Assembly: GCA_964536835.1 (NCBI GenBank) | Contig: CAZIAZ010000002.1 | Coordinates: 1 to 64,000 of the forward strand | Reading direction: 5' to 3' | Source: DAONFI01 sp035403485 | GTDB lineage: Bacteria; Planctomycetota; Phycisphaerae; SM23-33 | Length of the DNA stretch: 64,000 bases | Part shown: in pieces, positions 1 through 6,958 of the stretch | Layout: each line of letters opens with the position of its first letter | Position numbering within the stretch: the first letter of the stretch is position 1 | Made by a program: the position numbers and the translations under genes | The notes under the pieces: generated by a model | The model's database searches: none | The model's input: only the letters and a program-made list of their open reading frames with translations | What the model was told of the DNA's origin: nothing

Positions 1-30
1 CTCGTCCTCAACGACGCAACAAGGCGCAAT

Positions 31-84
31 TTCAAATTTAACATGCTCTAAAACCGTAGAATTGTGAAGGATAATATTTAAAAA
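31..84 (+). repeat. Partial copy of the dispersed hairpin element (right end)
   Basis: The text AAAACCGTAGAATTGTGAAGG followed by ATAATATT resembles the right end of the 120-bp element seen in full at 1042-1161. Only the last arm and the tail are present. Just before it lies AACATGCTC; its complement GAGCATGTT recurs at about 12066 and 31213. The rest of the first 111 bases is AT-rich and holds no gene that I can support. Confidence 0.55.
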
Positions 85-111
85 TTTTAAATTATTTAAA
101 AAATTAAAAAT

Positions 112-840
112 TTAAAAAATATTAGAAAGACGTTTTTTGAGGTAATATCCCAATCCTGAACAGCCCAGCATAACGCTCAATACGGTAAGCGGCTCAGGCA
201 CTGCCGAACCGTAAAGAGTAACATTTGTACCACTGTGGCTATACCAGCTTTCGTTGAGCCCTGCGTAATCCGAGCCGCCTTCATCGGAATATCCGTAAAG
301 TTTGAACACGTAAAGCGACGCCGATAAAACGGACGTCAAATCAACAGTCCATACAATCGGCTCATCAGGTTGTGCCGCCGTACCATTACCGTCATAATTA
401 TCCAAATCAATCGTTCCGACCAATTGATCGTTTACGTACAAATCCCACTTGGATGCGCCGTACGGTTCATCAGGATTGTCGTTATCCTCATATTTCCCGC
501 GGGAAAGCGACATGACTATCGAGGTCAAATCGTATCCGACAGTATCGGTTATCGACCATGAATAATATTTTGACGTGTCGCGGACTTCCGACGTTGCCCA
601 GTGATTCGAGCAGAAAACGCCGGCATATTTTGAACTGCCCGCGCGAAGGACATTGACGCCGGTAGCGGTAATATCGGTCGCGGAAACGCCGTTAGCCGTA
701 CTCAACACCGACACTTTCGAGGCATTGGACGCATTGCCTGCCACGTCCCATTCGGCAACCGATACCGCGCTGGCTGATGAACTCAACACACAAACTGCGA
801 TGCCAACACTGAAAAACAAAAATGTTTTTAACGTTTTCAT
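112..840 (-). CDS. PEP-CTERM sorting domain protein
   Basis: This 242-residue secreted protein has an N-terminal signal peptide (hydrophobic stretch about residues 5-25, ending in an Ala-rich cleavage region). Its C-terminus is a textbook PEP-CTERM tail: VPEP at about residue 214, a short hydrophobic helix, then a KKR basic cluster. In this family the tail is recognised by an exosortase and cleaved at the cell envelope. The middle is rich in Asp, Gly, Ser and Tyr and reads like a beta-sandwich surface domain; I cannot name it. No exosortase gene lies in the window, so it must be elsewhere. The gene stands alone. Confidence 0.85.
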   Translation of the reverse strand: MKTLKTFLFFSVGIAVCVLSSSASAVSVAEWDVAGNASNASKVSVLSTANGVSATDITATGVNVLRAGSSKYAGVFCSNHWATSEVRDTSKYYSWSITDTVGYDLTSIVMSLSRGKYEDNDNPDEPYGASKWDLYVNDQLVGTIDLDNYDGNGTAAQPDEPIVWTVDLTSVLSASLYVFKLYGYSDEGGSDYAGLNESWYSHSGTNVTLYGSAVPEPLTVLSVMLGCSGLGYYLKKRLSNIF

Positions 841-1003
841 GATATATGGTTCTCTTAATTAATCTTGTTGATTATAAGCCAAAACAGCTCAAAATCAATT
901 CAAATCGCGCCGGTTCTGTAGTTTTTACAAAAATTCCCGCACGGCAAGAAGCATACCCTGTTTTAGACATAACATATTGGCATTGCGAGGGTAATAAAAA
1001 GGG

Positions 1004-1041
1004 AATCTCCACGGTTTTAAAACCGCAGAATTACGAAGGAC
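1004..1041 (+). repeat. Partial copy of the dispersed hairpin element, in tandem with the next
   Basis: This is a right half only: CCACGGTTTTAAAACCGCAG, an imperfect hairpin, followed by AATTACGAAGGACAT. It abuts the full copy starting at 1042, so the two form a head-to-tail pair. Confidence 0.7.
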
Positions 1042-1161
1042 ATAGTGAATCTCTACGGGTTAAAACCCGTAGCATCATATTCATCAGGCTTTCGCCTGTC
1101 AGCCTCACGGCGGATACTTTCATCTACGGTTTAAAAACCGTAGAACTACGAAGGACATATT
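1042..1161 (+). repeat. 120-bp dispersed hairpin element, copy A
   Basis: This is one of three full-length copies of exactly 120 bp (the others are at 2639 and 49963). It carries CTACGGGTTAAAACCCGTAG (1053-1072), a CAGGC-TTTC-GCCTG hairpin, a GCCTCACGGC section, CTACGGTTTAAAAACCGTAG (1124-1143) and the tail GAACTACGAAGGACATATT. Palindrome density and size recall REP/BIME-type elements, which in other bacteria are mobilised by Y1-type (RAYT) transposases. No such transposase is in the window. Confidence 0.85.
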
Positions 1162-1221
1162 AAAAATTACCTTCACATGAATGCATCGCCAATAAGCGGC
1201 GGCCAATGTAGTTTTCATGCA

Positions 1222-2211
1222 TTATTCTGCATTCTGCAAAATTTTGCCTTTGTTTCGCCATGATTCGTAGCGGCTGTTCAGAAGCGTTTCGATTTTTTTC
1301 CGCTTGAGGCTGCGGAGAGTGGAGACGATATATTGTTCGAGGTTGTGAGCCGCCTCGGCTGGGTTTCGATGCGCTCCGCCGAGCGGTTCTTCAATAATAT
1401 CATTTATTATGCCAAGGTCTCGCAGGCTGGGGGCTGTGAGCTTGAGTGCCTGGGCTGCTTCCGGCGCTTTTTCGCCTGTACGCCAAAGTATGCTGGCGCA
1501 GCCTTCCGGACTGATGACGGAATAATACGAATATTGAAGCATCGCTACCCTGTCGCCGACCGCTATGCCAAGCGCACCGCCGCTGCCGCCTTCGCCGATG
1601 ACTATGCAGACTACCGGCACGCGCAGCCGCGACATCTCCATAAGATTCACCGCGATAGCCTCCGCCACGCCACGCTCTTCAGAACCTACTCCAGGATACG
1701 CACCGGGCGTGTCTATAAATGTAACGACCGGCAGTGAATATTTTTCAGCAAGTCTCATCAGCCGCAGCGCCTTGCGATACCCCTCCGGCTGAGACATGCC
1801 GAAATTGTGGGCGATTTTTTCCTTGGTATCCCTGCCTTTGTGATGGCCGACGAACAGTACCTTTTCAGTGCCGATGCGGCCGAAGCCGCCGACTATCGAT
1901 TTGTCGTCACCAAAGCGCCTGTCGCCGTGAAGCTCAACGAAATTCTTGACCATCATGTCGATATAATCGCGAGTCAGCGGACGCTTGGGATGGCGGGCAA
2001 CCTGCACCGTCTCCCACGGCGTAAGATTGTCATAAATCTTCTTGAGCAGTGAAACATACTGAGCGCGTATCTGACGGATTTCAGACAGGTAATCGCGGCC
2101 AGTCTTTATCTGCTCATGTTCGAGGTCTTCTATCTGCTGATAAAGCCGCGCTATTTTTTCTTCAAAAGGCAGCCATACACCGGTTACAGCTATATTGTTA
2201 TTTTTTGCCAT
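1222..2211 (-). CDS. accA: Acetyl-CoA carboxylase carboxyltransferase subunit alpha
   Basis: AccA with AccD forms the carboxyltransferase that moves CO2 from carboxybiotin to acetyl-CoA, giving malonyl-CoA for fatty acid synthesis in the cytoplasm. The 329-residue length fits the family (319 in E. coli). The crotonase-like core shows the glycine-rich GEGGSGGALGIAVGD stretch, FIDTPGAYPG and the N-terminal helical LYQQIEDLEHEQ region. The start is placed at MAKNN (2211) because GAGG lies 9 bases upstream; a longer frame reaches 2235 without a comparable site. accD is not in the window, as is common. Confidence 0.95.
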   Translation of the reverse strand: MAKNNNIAVTGVWLPFEEKIARLYQQIEDLEHEQIKTGRDYLSEIRQIRAQYVSLLKKIYDNLTPWETVQVARHPKRPLTRDYIDMMVKNFVELHGDRRFGDDKSIVGGFGRIGTEKVLFVGHHKGRDTKEKIAHNFGMSQPEGYRKALRLMRLAEKYSLPVVTFIDTPGAYPGVGSEERGVAEAIAVNLMEMSRLRVPVVCIVIGEGGSGGALGIAVGDRVAMLQYSYYSVISPEGCASILWRTGEKAPEAAQALKLTAPSLRDLGIINDIIEEPLGGAHRNPAEAAHNLEQYIVSTLRSLKRKKIETLLNSRYESWRNKGKILQNAE

Positions 2212-2293
2212 TTTCCAAATCCTCAACACGGACAACTCTGGCCCGGACGGATAAAGCAGGCATTCTGGCCTGCCGGAATTTTTTAAATTTTTA

Positions 2294-2565
2294 ACACGTC
2301 TACTGTAATATAACAGTTTTTAAACAATTTTTAATACGTCAACCGTAATCTAACGGTTTTTAAACAATTTTTAACACGTCAACCGTAATTTAACGGTTTT
2401 AAAAACAATTCAAAACACGTCAACCGTAATTTAACGGTTTTAAAAACAATTCAAAACACGTCAACCGTAATATAACAGTTTTTAAAGCAATTTAAAATAC
2501 ATCAACCGCAGTTCAACGCTTTTTAAAACAACTCAAATATACCACCCGCAATTTAAAAAATTTAA
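2294..2565. repeat. Tandem array, seven units of 40-42 bp, each with a small palindrome
   Basis: Units begin (ACACGTC or ATACGTC) at 2294, 2334, 2374, 2415, 2456, 2497 and about 2539. Unit 4 contains AACCGTAATTTAACGGTT, a palindrome with 6-bp arms. Between palindromes lie A/T runs such as TTTTAAAAACAATT. Units decay toward the 3' side. The period is close to four helical turns, so the A-tracts fall roughly on one face of the helix and could bend the DNA upstream of accA. It is not a CRISPR array because there are no unique spacers. Confidence 0.85.
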
Positions 2566-2638
2566 AAACCATTTTGCGCAAAATGGCCACGATTTGCAAT
2601 ATTCTTTTGCCTTGATAACGATAAGAACTATTTGGTTT

Positions 2639-2758
2639 ATAGTGAATCTCTACGGGTTAAAACCCGTAGCATCATATTCATCAGGCTTTCGCCTGTCAGC
2701 CTCACGGCGGATACTTTCATCTACGGTTTAAAAACCGTAGAATTACGAAGGCCATATT
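2639..2758 (+). repeat. 120-bp dispersed hairpin element, copy B
   Basis: This copy differs from copy A (1042-1161) at only a few positions, for example GAATTACGAAGGCCATATT at the right end. It carries the same palindromes. Its right end lies immediately upstream of the possible small RNA at about 2760-2930. Confidence 0.85.
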
Positions 2759-2759
2759 A

Positions 2760-2930
2760 CATTGGAAATTATTTTGTAAAAAAATTGATAAATCCAATCG
2801 GCAAGTGAAAAATGTAAATGATACAGCTTTTGGGACACAGCCCCCTATATTCGAATCGGTTTCCCCCAGCCGGTTCGATTTTAAGGCGGTGCTTGCAGTT
2901 CTCCCCCCACTGCAGGCCCGCCGTTTTTTT
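2760..2930 (+). ncRNA. Possible small RNA with C-rich single-stranded stretches and its own terminator
   Basis: Two hairpins follow each other: TCGAATCGG (2851-2859) pairs with CCGGTTCGA (2870-2878) with one G-U pair, and the GGCGG...CCGCC stem spans 2885-2922, followed by seven T (2924-2930). Three C-runs sit in the first stretch or in loops: CCCCCT at 2841, TTCCCCCAG at 2861 and CTCCCCCCA at 2901. C-rich loops that pair with Shine-Dalgarno sequences are known from RsaE/RoxS-type sRNAs; applying that here is inference. The 5' end is unknown and the promoter is weak at best. The alternative is that the last hairpin only terminates the convergent symporter gene. Confidence 0.4.
2885..2930 (+). 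terminator. Rho-independent terminator, strong on the plus strand
   Basis: GGCGG-TGC-TTGCAGT pairs with ACTGCAGG-C-CCGCC around a loop of about nine bases, followed by GTTTTTTT. On the minus strand, where the symporter gene ends at 2943, the tract after the hairpin is only TTAAAA. The plus-strand reading is therefore stronger, although no protein gene precedes it on that strand. Confidence 0.75.
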
Positions 2931-2942
2931 GTGAATCGTTCT

Positions 2943-4286
2943 CTACCCTACCCGACGGCCTTTATACAGTGCAAAGAGAGCAAAAATCGCCGAGCCGGCC
3001 ATGGCATAAATGGCAAGGCCAGGCCGCTGCGTCATACCGGAAACACCGCCAAGAACACCGCCTGCAATTATGCCGGCTGTCGCAAAAACGGGATTCAGTC
3101 TGACCTTGCGATAAAAAACTATCGCGAATAACAGCGCCGGAAACACCCCGCAATTAAAAATACTATACGCCACAAGCAGCGTATGAATAATGCCAGGATT
3201 TTTCCACGCCAGGCAGACCGCGACAATACTCACTGCAATAGTAGCCATCCGTGTGCCCGCTACGCTACTGCCGCCTCTCAGGTCATGTTCAAATGTTGTA
3301 GCCGCAGTTATCGTACACGTATCCGCCGACGATATCAGTGCAGAAAGCAAGCCCATGGCAAGAACCACTCCCAGCGGCTTGGACATGGCATTCATCATCA
3401 GCCACGGCAGAACGTTATTTCGCTCGCCCGACGGTATGGCCGCAAAGTCTTTCGCCCAAAGGCCTATCATCACTATACCGAAACTTACGACCGTCAGCAG
3501 CAGGCCGGAAATGAACATCGACCGCCTGGCTACCGTGGCTGACCTGGCAGTAAAAAGACGGCCGAAAATATCGGGGCCGATGACAAACGAACTGCCAACG
3601 ATGAGCATCATATACCACACCATCGACGCCGGAAATTCTTCGTTGACCAATTCGAATTTCAGTCCGCCAGCAGGCAGGCCGGTTTTCCCATACAATGCCC
3701 AAAGTGCAATGCCAAGGCCCGCCACGATGAACAGCAACTGTATAAAATCCGTCTTCAGTACCGACGCCTGGCCGCCCATCGCACAATATATCGTAATAAA
3801 ACCCGCAGTCAGCAACATCGCAGCCAGATACGGCAGGCCGCAGAGAAGTGAAATAAGCTGGCCGGCGGCTACATACTGCGCCGCGACAATGCCGGCCCAC
3901 GCCGCAATTATCAGCACAGACACAGCCCGACGAGTCCAGGGGCCAAGCAGCTTGTCGACTATATCCGCCAGCGTATAGGCTTTGAGGTTATAGATATTCT
4001 TCGCCACGAGCAGGCTTCCCGCCACCAAGCCCACCGCGCCGCTGCCAAGCCACCAGAATGAAGGAAAACCGCTGGCATACGCCAGATTCACCATGCCTAT
4101 TGTCGCCGACGCCCCGACTATGCTGGCCAGCGTCGATGACGTAACCATCAAAAGGCCGCGATTCCGGCCGGCAAACACGTAATCATCAAATCCTTTTACA
4201 TGACGTGAATCAAGAAAACCTATCGCCACGACAACGACGGCATAAAATATGAGAATTGCAGGGATTATCATCGTTTCAATGTTCAT
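2943..4286 (-). CDS. Sodium:solute symporter (SSS) family transporter
   Basis: This 447-residue integral membrane protein has about 12-13 hydrophobic segments spread over its whole length. The N-terminal RHVKGFDDYVFAGRNRG segment is typical of SSS transporters just after the first helix. The SALISSADT stretch near residue 315 contains the paired serines of the conserved sodium site. Members couple Na+ entry to uptake of a small solute; the substrate cannot be read from the sequence. The start overlaps the tadA stop by 4 bases, so the two are probably translationally coupled. Confidence 0.88.
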   Translation of the reverse strand: MNIETMIIPAILIFYAVVVVAIGFLDSRHVKGFDDYVFAGRNRGLLMVTSSTLASIVGASATIGMVNLAYASGFPSFWWLGSGAVGLVAGSLLVAKNIYNLKAYTLADIVDKLLGPWTRRAVSVLIIAAWAGIVAAQYVAAGQLISLLCGLPYLAAMLLTAGFITIYCAMGGQASVLKTDFIQLLFIVAGLGIALWALYGKTGLPAGGLKFELVNEEFPASMVWYMMLIVGSSFVIGPDIFGRLFTARSATVARRSMFISGLLLTVVSFGIVMIGLWAKDFAAIPSGERNNVLPWLMMNAMSKPLGVVLAMGLLSALISSADTCTITAATTFEHDLRGGSSVAGTRMATIAVSIVAVCLAWKNPGIIHTLLVAYSIFNCGVFPALLFAIVFYRKVRLNPVFATAGIIAGGVLGGVSGMTQRPGLAIYAMAGSAIFALFALYKGRRVG

Positions 4287-4762
4287 TTTTTACCCATCTC
4301 ACGCTGACGGCGAAAAAAGTCGCTCAATAATCGGCCGGCATCGTCAGCCAATACACCGCCGATGACCTGTACGCTATGATTGAGTCTCCCGTCGTTACAG
4401 ATGTTGTACAGAGTGTCGACTGCGCCGCCTTTGGCGTCAGCTGCGCCGTACACGAGCGTCGGGATTCGGGCAAGCACTATTGCGCCTGCGCACATGCAGC
4501 ATGGTTCGAGCGTCACCGCCAGCGTACAGCCTTCCAGCCGCCAGTCGCCGAGTTTTCCGGCGGCTTGACGAATCGCAATCATTTCCGCATGGCCGGTCGG
4601 GTCGGCATCGATTATCCGACGATTAAAAGCGGAAGCTATTATTTCGCCGTTACGTTCGATTACCGCGCCTATCGGAACTTCATCGTATTTCAACGCTTCT
4701 TTCGCCTGTTCCAGCGCAAGCCGCATCAAACGCTCATATTTTTCTGCGTCGGACAAATTCAT
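4283..4762 (-). CDS. tadA: tRNA-specific adenosine deaminase TadA
   Basis: TadA converts A34 of the tRNA-Arg(ACG) anticodon to inosine. The 159-residue protein has the cytidine/deoxycytidylate deaminase zinc signature: HAE (catalytic Glu) at about residue 55 and PCCMCAGA at about residue 85. An open frame runs on to 4876, but its extra 38 residues have no family counterpart, so I start at MNLSDAEKYERLM (4762). It heads a two-gene unit with the symporter and is divergent from the flavin reductase. Confidence 0.93.
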   Translation of the reverse strand: MNLSDAEKYERLMRLALEQAKEALKYDEVPIGAVIERNGEIIASAFNRRIIDADPTGHAEMIAIRQAAGKLGDWRLEGCTLAVTLEPCCMCAGAIVLARIPTLVYGAADAKGGAVDTLYNICNDGRLNHSVQVIGGVLADDAGRLLSDFFRRQREMGKK

Positions 4763-4880
4763 CGCGAAGATTGTGTGCTTTTTCCCGACAAATGTCAATT
4801 GACTTCCGTCTGCAGTTACAAATGTAACGCCTCGCGTGGATATCGCATGCCCGCCTGCATATAATTTTAAAAACAATCCG

Positions 4881-4963
4881 CAAAAACATGGGCGTCGCCG
4901 AAATCAAGCAATTTTGCTGGCTGGCGACATCAGAAAAATGCGGCATATTTTTTTAAAAAAAAC
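4881..4963 (+). mobile_element. Fragment of the TAGAACCTATCCC MITE-like family
   Basis: CAAAAACATGGGCGTCGCCG, the run to GCAATTTTGCTGGCTGGC and the CGGCATATTTTTTTAAAAAA centre match the left half of the complete element at 6722-6892. The outer TAGAACCTATCC end is missing. It lies in the divergent promoter region between tadA and the flavin reductase. Confidence 0.75.
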
Positions 4964-4986
4964 GTAAATGAACAAGGAGTGATACC

Positions 4987-5541
4987 ATGAAAGAATTTCC
5001 GCTGGCAAAAGTTTTTCATCTTCTCGAACCAGGGCCGACGGTTCTCGTAACGACTGCGTCAAAGGAGAGCGGCAGCAATATCATGACGATGAGCTGGCAC
5101 ATGATGATGGAATTCCAGCCGCCGCTCATTGCCTGCGTAGTCAGCCCGTGCAATTACAGTTACGCCGCGCTGCTTTCAACAAAACAGTGCGTAATCGCCA
5201 TCCCCACGGTAGAGTTAGCCGCCACCGTTGTCGGCATCGGGAATTGCGATGCGCCGGACGTCAACAAGTTCGAGAAATTCAGTTTAACCCCACTGCCAGC
5301 CAAAAAGGTCAAAGCCCCACTTATCGCAGAATGCATAGCCAACATCGAATGTAAAGTCACGGACACACGCATGGCCAATAAATACGCCATGTTCATACTG
5401 ACTGCGGTACAGGCGTGGTTTGACCCAAAACACAAGGAACACCGCATGATTCATCACAACGGTGACGGCACGTTCGAAGTCGATGATAAAAAAACGCTTA
5501 ACCTGCGAAGAAAAATGACCAAATGGAAAGATATTTCGTAG
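4987..5541 (+). CDS. Flavin reductase-like FMN-binding domain protein
   Basis: This 184-residue protein belongs to the flavin reductase/FMN-binding split-barrel family. The N-terminus reads PTVLVTTASKES, the next block (MTMSWHMMMEFQPPLIACVV) resembles the FMN-phosphate-binding strand and turn, and VGIGNCDAPDVNKF is the usual middle motif. Members reduce FMN with NAD(P)H or bind flavin in small oxidoreductases; the partner is not evident. AAGGAG lies 8 bases before the ATG. The TAG stop is also the first TAG of a MITE-like end (5539-5568). Confidence 0.88.
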   Translation: MKEFPLAKVFHLLEPGPTVLVTTASKESGSNIMTMSWHMMMEFQPPLIACVVSPCNYSYAALLSTKQCVIAIPTVELAATVVGIGNCDAPDVNKFEKFSLTPLPAKKVKAPLIAECIANIECKVTDTRMANKYAMFILTAVQAWFDPKHKEHRMIHHNGDGTFEVDDKKTLNLRRKMTKWKDIS

Positions 5542-5568
5542 AACCTATCCCAAAAACATGGGCCTCGC
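5539..5568 (+). mobile_element. Left-end fragment of the MITE-like family overlapping a stop codon
   Basis: TAGAACCTATCCCAAAAACA then TGGGCCTCGCC matches the left end of the element at 6722-6892. Its first TAG is the stop codon of the flavin reductase gene, so insertion or decay of this element may have set the protein's C-terminus. Confidence 0.7.
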
Positions 5569-5583
5569 CTGGAACATGCTCTT

Positions 5584-6690
5584 CTAATACCTGCATTCAG
5601 AGCACTCGCGGGCAAATGTTTTTATGTTTTCTACGTCGCCCTTGAAAAAATGGTCGCTTGGACTGCAGATATAACCCGCATTATCTTTCGTAGCTTCAAA
5701 ACACTCGCGGACAAGTTTTTTAACAACCTGCGGCGTACCTCTTTCAAAACCGGCGTTCTGGTCGAATCCGCCGACAAAGAACATCTTGTCGCCGATTTGA
5801 GCCGACGCTTTTTTCAAGTCGCAGTCGCCGCCCATACTCGGCGGCGTCATGGTTTCCAAGCCGTCGGCTCCGTTCTTCGTGACAATATTCAGCAGCGGCA
5901 TCAGGCCGCCGCAAAGATGATAAACTATTTTTACCGGCGATATGCTCTTAACAGCCGAGTGTTGCCGTATATCGTACGGCAGGCAGAATTCGGAGTGCAT
6001 ATTCGGGCTTATCACGGTGCTAGACCCGGCTCCGCCGCCGGTTTCGAGAAGGTCACATTCAAGTTTGCCTGCAACGTTCCAGAATCTGAGCCGCTTCTGC
6101 AATATGGATTCCAGCATCGCATGTATCCACTGCGGATTGTCACACGCAGCATATATGGCCTGCTGCGTATCCATCAGACAACACAAATCCTGCCACGGGC
6201 TACCTTGCCCGAATCCGAAATACAACCCGCGAACAATGCCTTTTTCGCCGATGCGATTCCGCGCCTCGATTATCGCCGACTGGTCACAGCCGCACGGCAC
6301 GGGGATATACCTGTCCGCCAGCTCCCAATCGCGCTCGGTCTTTATCAGGTATTCCGTAGTCCAGGTCGTAAACCTGTTCGACGCAAATTGATGCGTCAGT
6401 TTGCCGCCTGGCGTAGAGATTATTTCTGCATAATGCGTTACGCCGTCGGCATCGGCTGGAGTTTCTATGCGTTCAATCCGCCATTTATCAAGGTCAGCCT
6501 CTTTGAATATGGATTTGGCGGTTACGTATACGACCTGATCCATGCCCTCGAAAAATTCATACGCTTCGTACTGATTCATGCCGTTCAGATAAGTATCGAG
6601 ATAATACTGCATCCAGCTATGTACCTGGCAGGGCAGCCGGTCAGGCCGCCCGTTATCGAGAACCGTCAATAGTCTTTCTCGCGAAGTCAT
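5584..6690 (-). CDS. Uroporphyrinogen decarboxylase-family (methyltransferase-like) protein
   Basis: This 368-residue TIM-barrel protein belongs to the URO-D superfamily. It starts with MTSRERLLTVLDNGRPDRLP, the usual opening of corrinoid- or cobamide-linked methyltransferase-like members. A YHLCGG motif near residue 255 and a later YICSPSDH give the His-X-Cys plus Cys set that binds zinc in MtaA/CmuA-type methyltransferases. It is therefore more likely a methyl-transfer or demethylation enzyme than the haem enzyme HemE. The substrate is unknown. It is divergent from an AraC regulator, with a MITE-like element in between. Confidence 0.8.
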   Translation of the reverse strand: MTSRERLLTVLDNGRPDRLPCQVHSWMQYYLDTYLNGMNQYEAYEFFEGMDQVVYVTAKSIFKEADLDKWRIERIETPADADGVTHYAEIISTPGGKLTHQFASNRFTTWTTEYLIKTERDWELADRYIPVPCGCDQSAIIEARNRIGEKGIVRGLYFGFGQGSPWQDLCCLMDTQQAIYAACDNPQWIHAMLESILQKRLRFWNVAGKLECDLLETGGGAGSSTVISPNMHSEFCLPYDIRQHSAVKSISPVKIVYHLCGGLMPLLNIVTKNGADGLETMTPPSMGGDCDLKKASAQIGDKMFFVGGFDQNAGFERGTPQVVKKLVRECFEATKDNAGYICSPSDHFFKGDVENIKTFARECSECRY

Positions 6691-6721
6691 GTTGCATTCT
6701 CCTGTAACCGATGTCCAGTTT

Positions 6722-6892
6722 TAGAACCTATCCCAAAAACATGGGCGTCGCCGAAATCGAGCAATTTTGCTGGCTGGCAAGGAAGAAAAATGGCGGCATA
6801 TTTTTTTAAAAAAATATTCTGCCGTTTTTCTGACGCCGCCAGGCTGCAAAAGAGCCGATTGCAGGCAGCCAAGGTTTTTGGGATAGATTCTA
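6722..6892. mobile_element. Complete MITE-like element, 171 bp, 19-bp inverted ends
   Basis: The ends TAGAACCTATCCCAAAAAC (6722-6740) and GTTTTTGGGATAGATTCTA (6874-6892) are inverted repeats with one mismatch. The inside is also largely self-complementary around TTTTTTTAAAAAAA, so the whole element can fold as one long hairpin. No coding capacity is seen. It sits in the divergent promoter region between the URO-D-like gene and the AraC regulator. Related ends occur at 4881, 5539, 47638 and 57263. No flanking target duplication is obvious. Confidence 0.8.
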
Positions 6893-6958
6893 GTATAAAT
6901 TATATTTATTTGATATTCTTGCACGATATTGAACGTTTTTTTATACTATACTGACATA

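Larger units (their letters stand above)
841..1221. other. Intergenic stretch occupied by repeats
   Basis: This 381-base gap between the PEP-CTERM gene start and the accA stop holds a partial dispersed element (1004-1041) and a full 120-bp copy (1042-1161). The first part (841-1000) should carry the promoter of the PEP-CTERM gene, but I see no convincing -35/-10 pair. No gene is supported here. Confidence 0.5.
2212..2942. other. 731-base intergenic region: accA upstream DNA, tandem repeats, dispersed element, possible sRNA
   Basis: No protein gene is supported here. In order it holds the accA upstream region, seven 40-42-bp tandem units (2294-2565), a 120-bp element (2639-2758), and a structured stretch ending in a strong plus-strand terminator (2760-2930). 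Each part is entered separately. Confidence 0.7.

Noticed and set aside
2294..2565. CRISPR array
   Set aside because: Units are contiguous at 40-42 bp with decaying copies of one sequence throughout. There are no unique spacers of even length and no cas genes nearby.
2851..2922. tRNA or tmRNA 3' part, because of GGTTCGATT
   Set aside because: The T-loop-like GGTTCGATT is one arm of a longer hairpin with TCGAATCGG. No acceptor stem, anticodon arm or CCA end can be built around it.
5650..6672. 340-codon plus-strand open frame
   Set aside because: It lies entirely opposite the URO-D-like gene. The protein is Arg/His/Phe-rich with no family features, as expected for the reverse frame of a GC-biased gene.
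5584..6690. hemE, uroporphyrinogen decarboxylase of haem synthesis
   Set aside because: The HxC...C zinc set, the MTSRERLLTVLDNGRPDRLP opening and the AraC neighbour fit the methyltransferase branch of the superfamily, and no haem genes are nearby.
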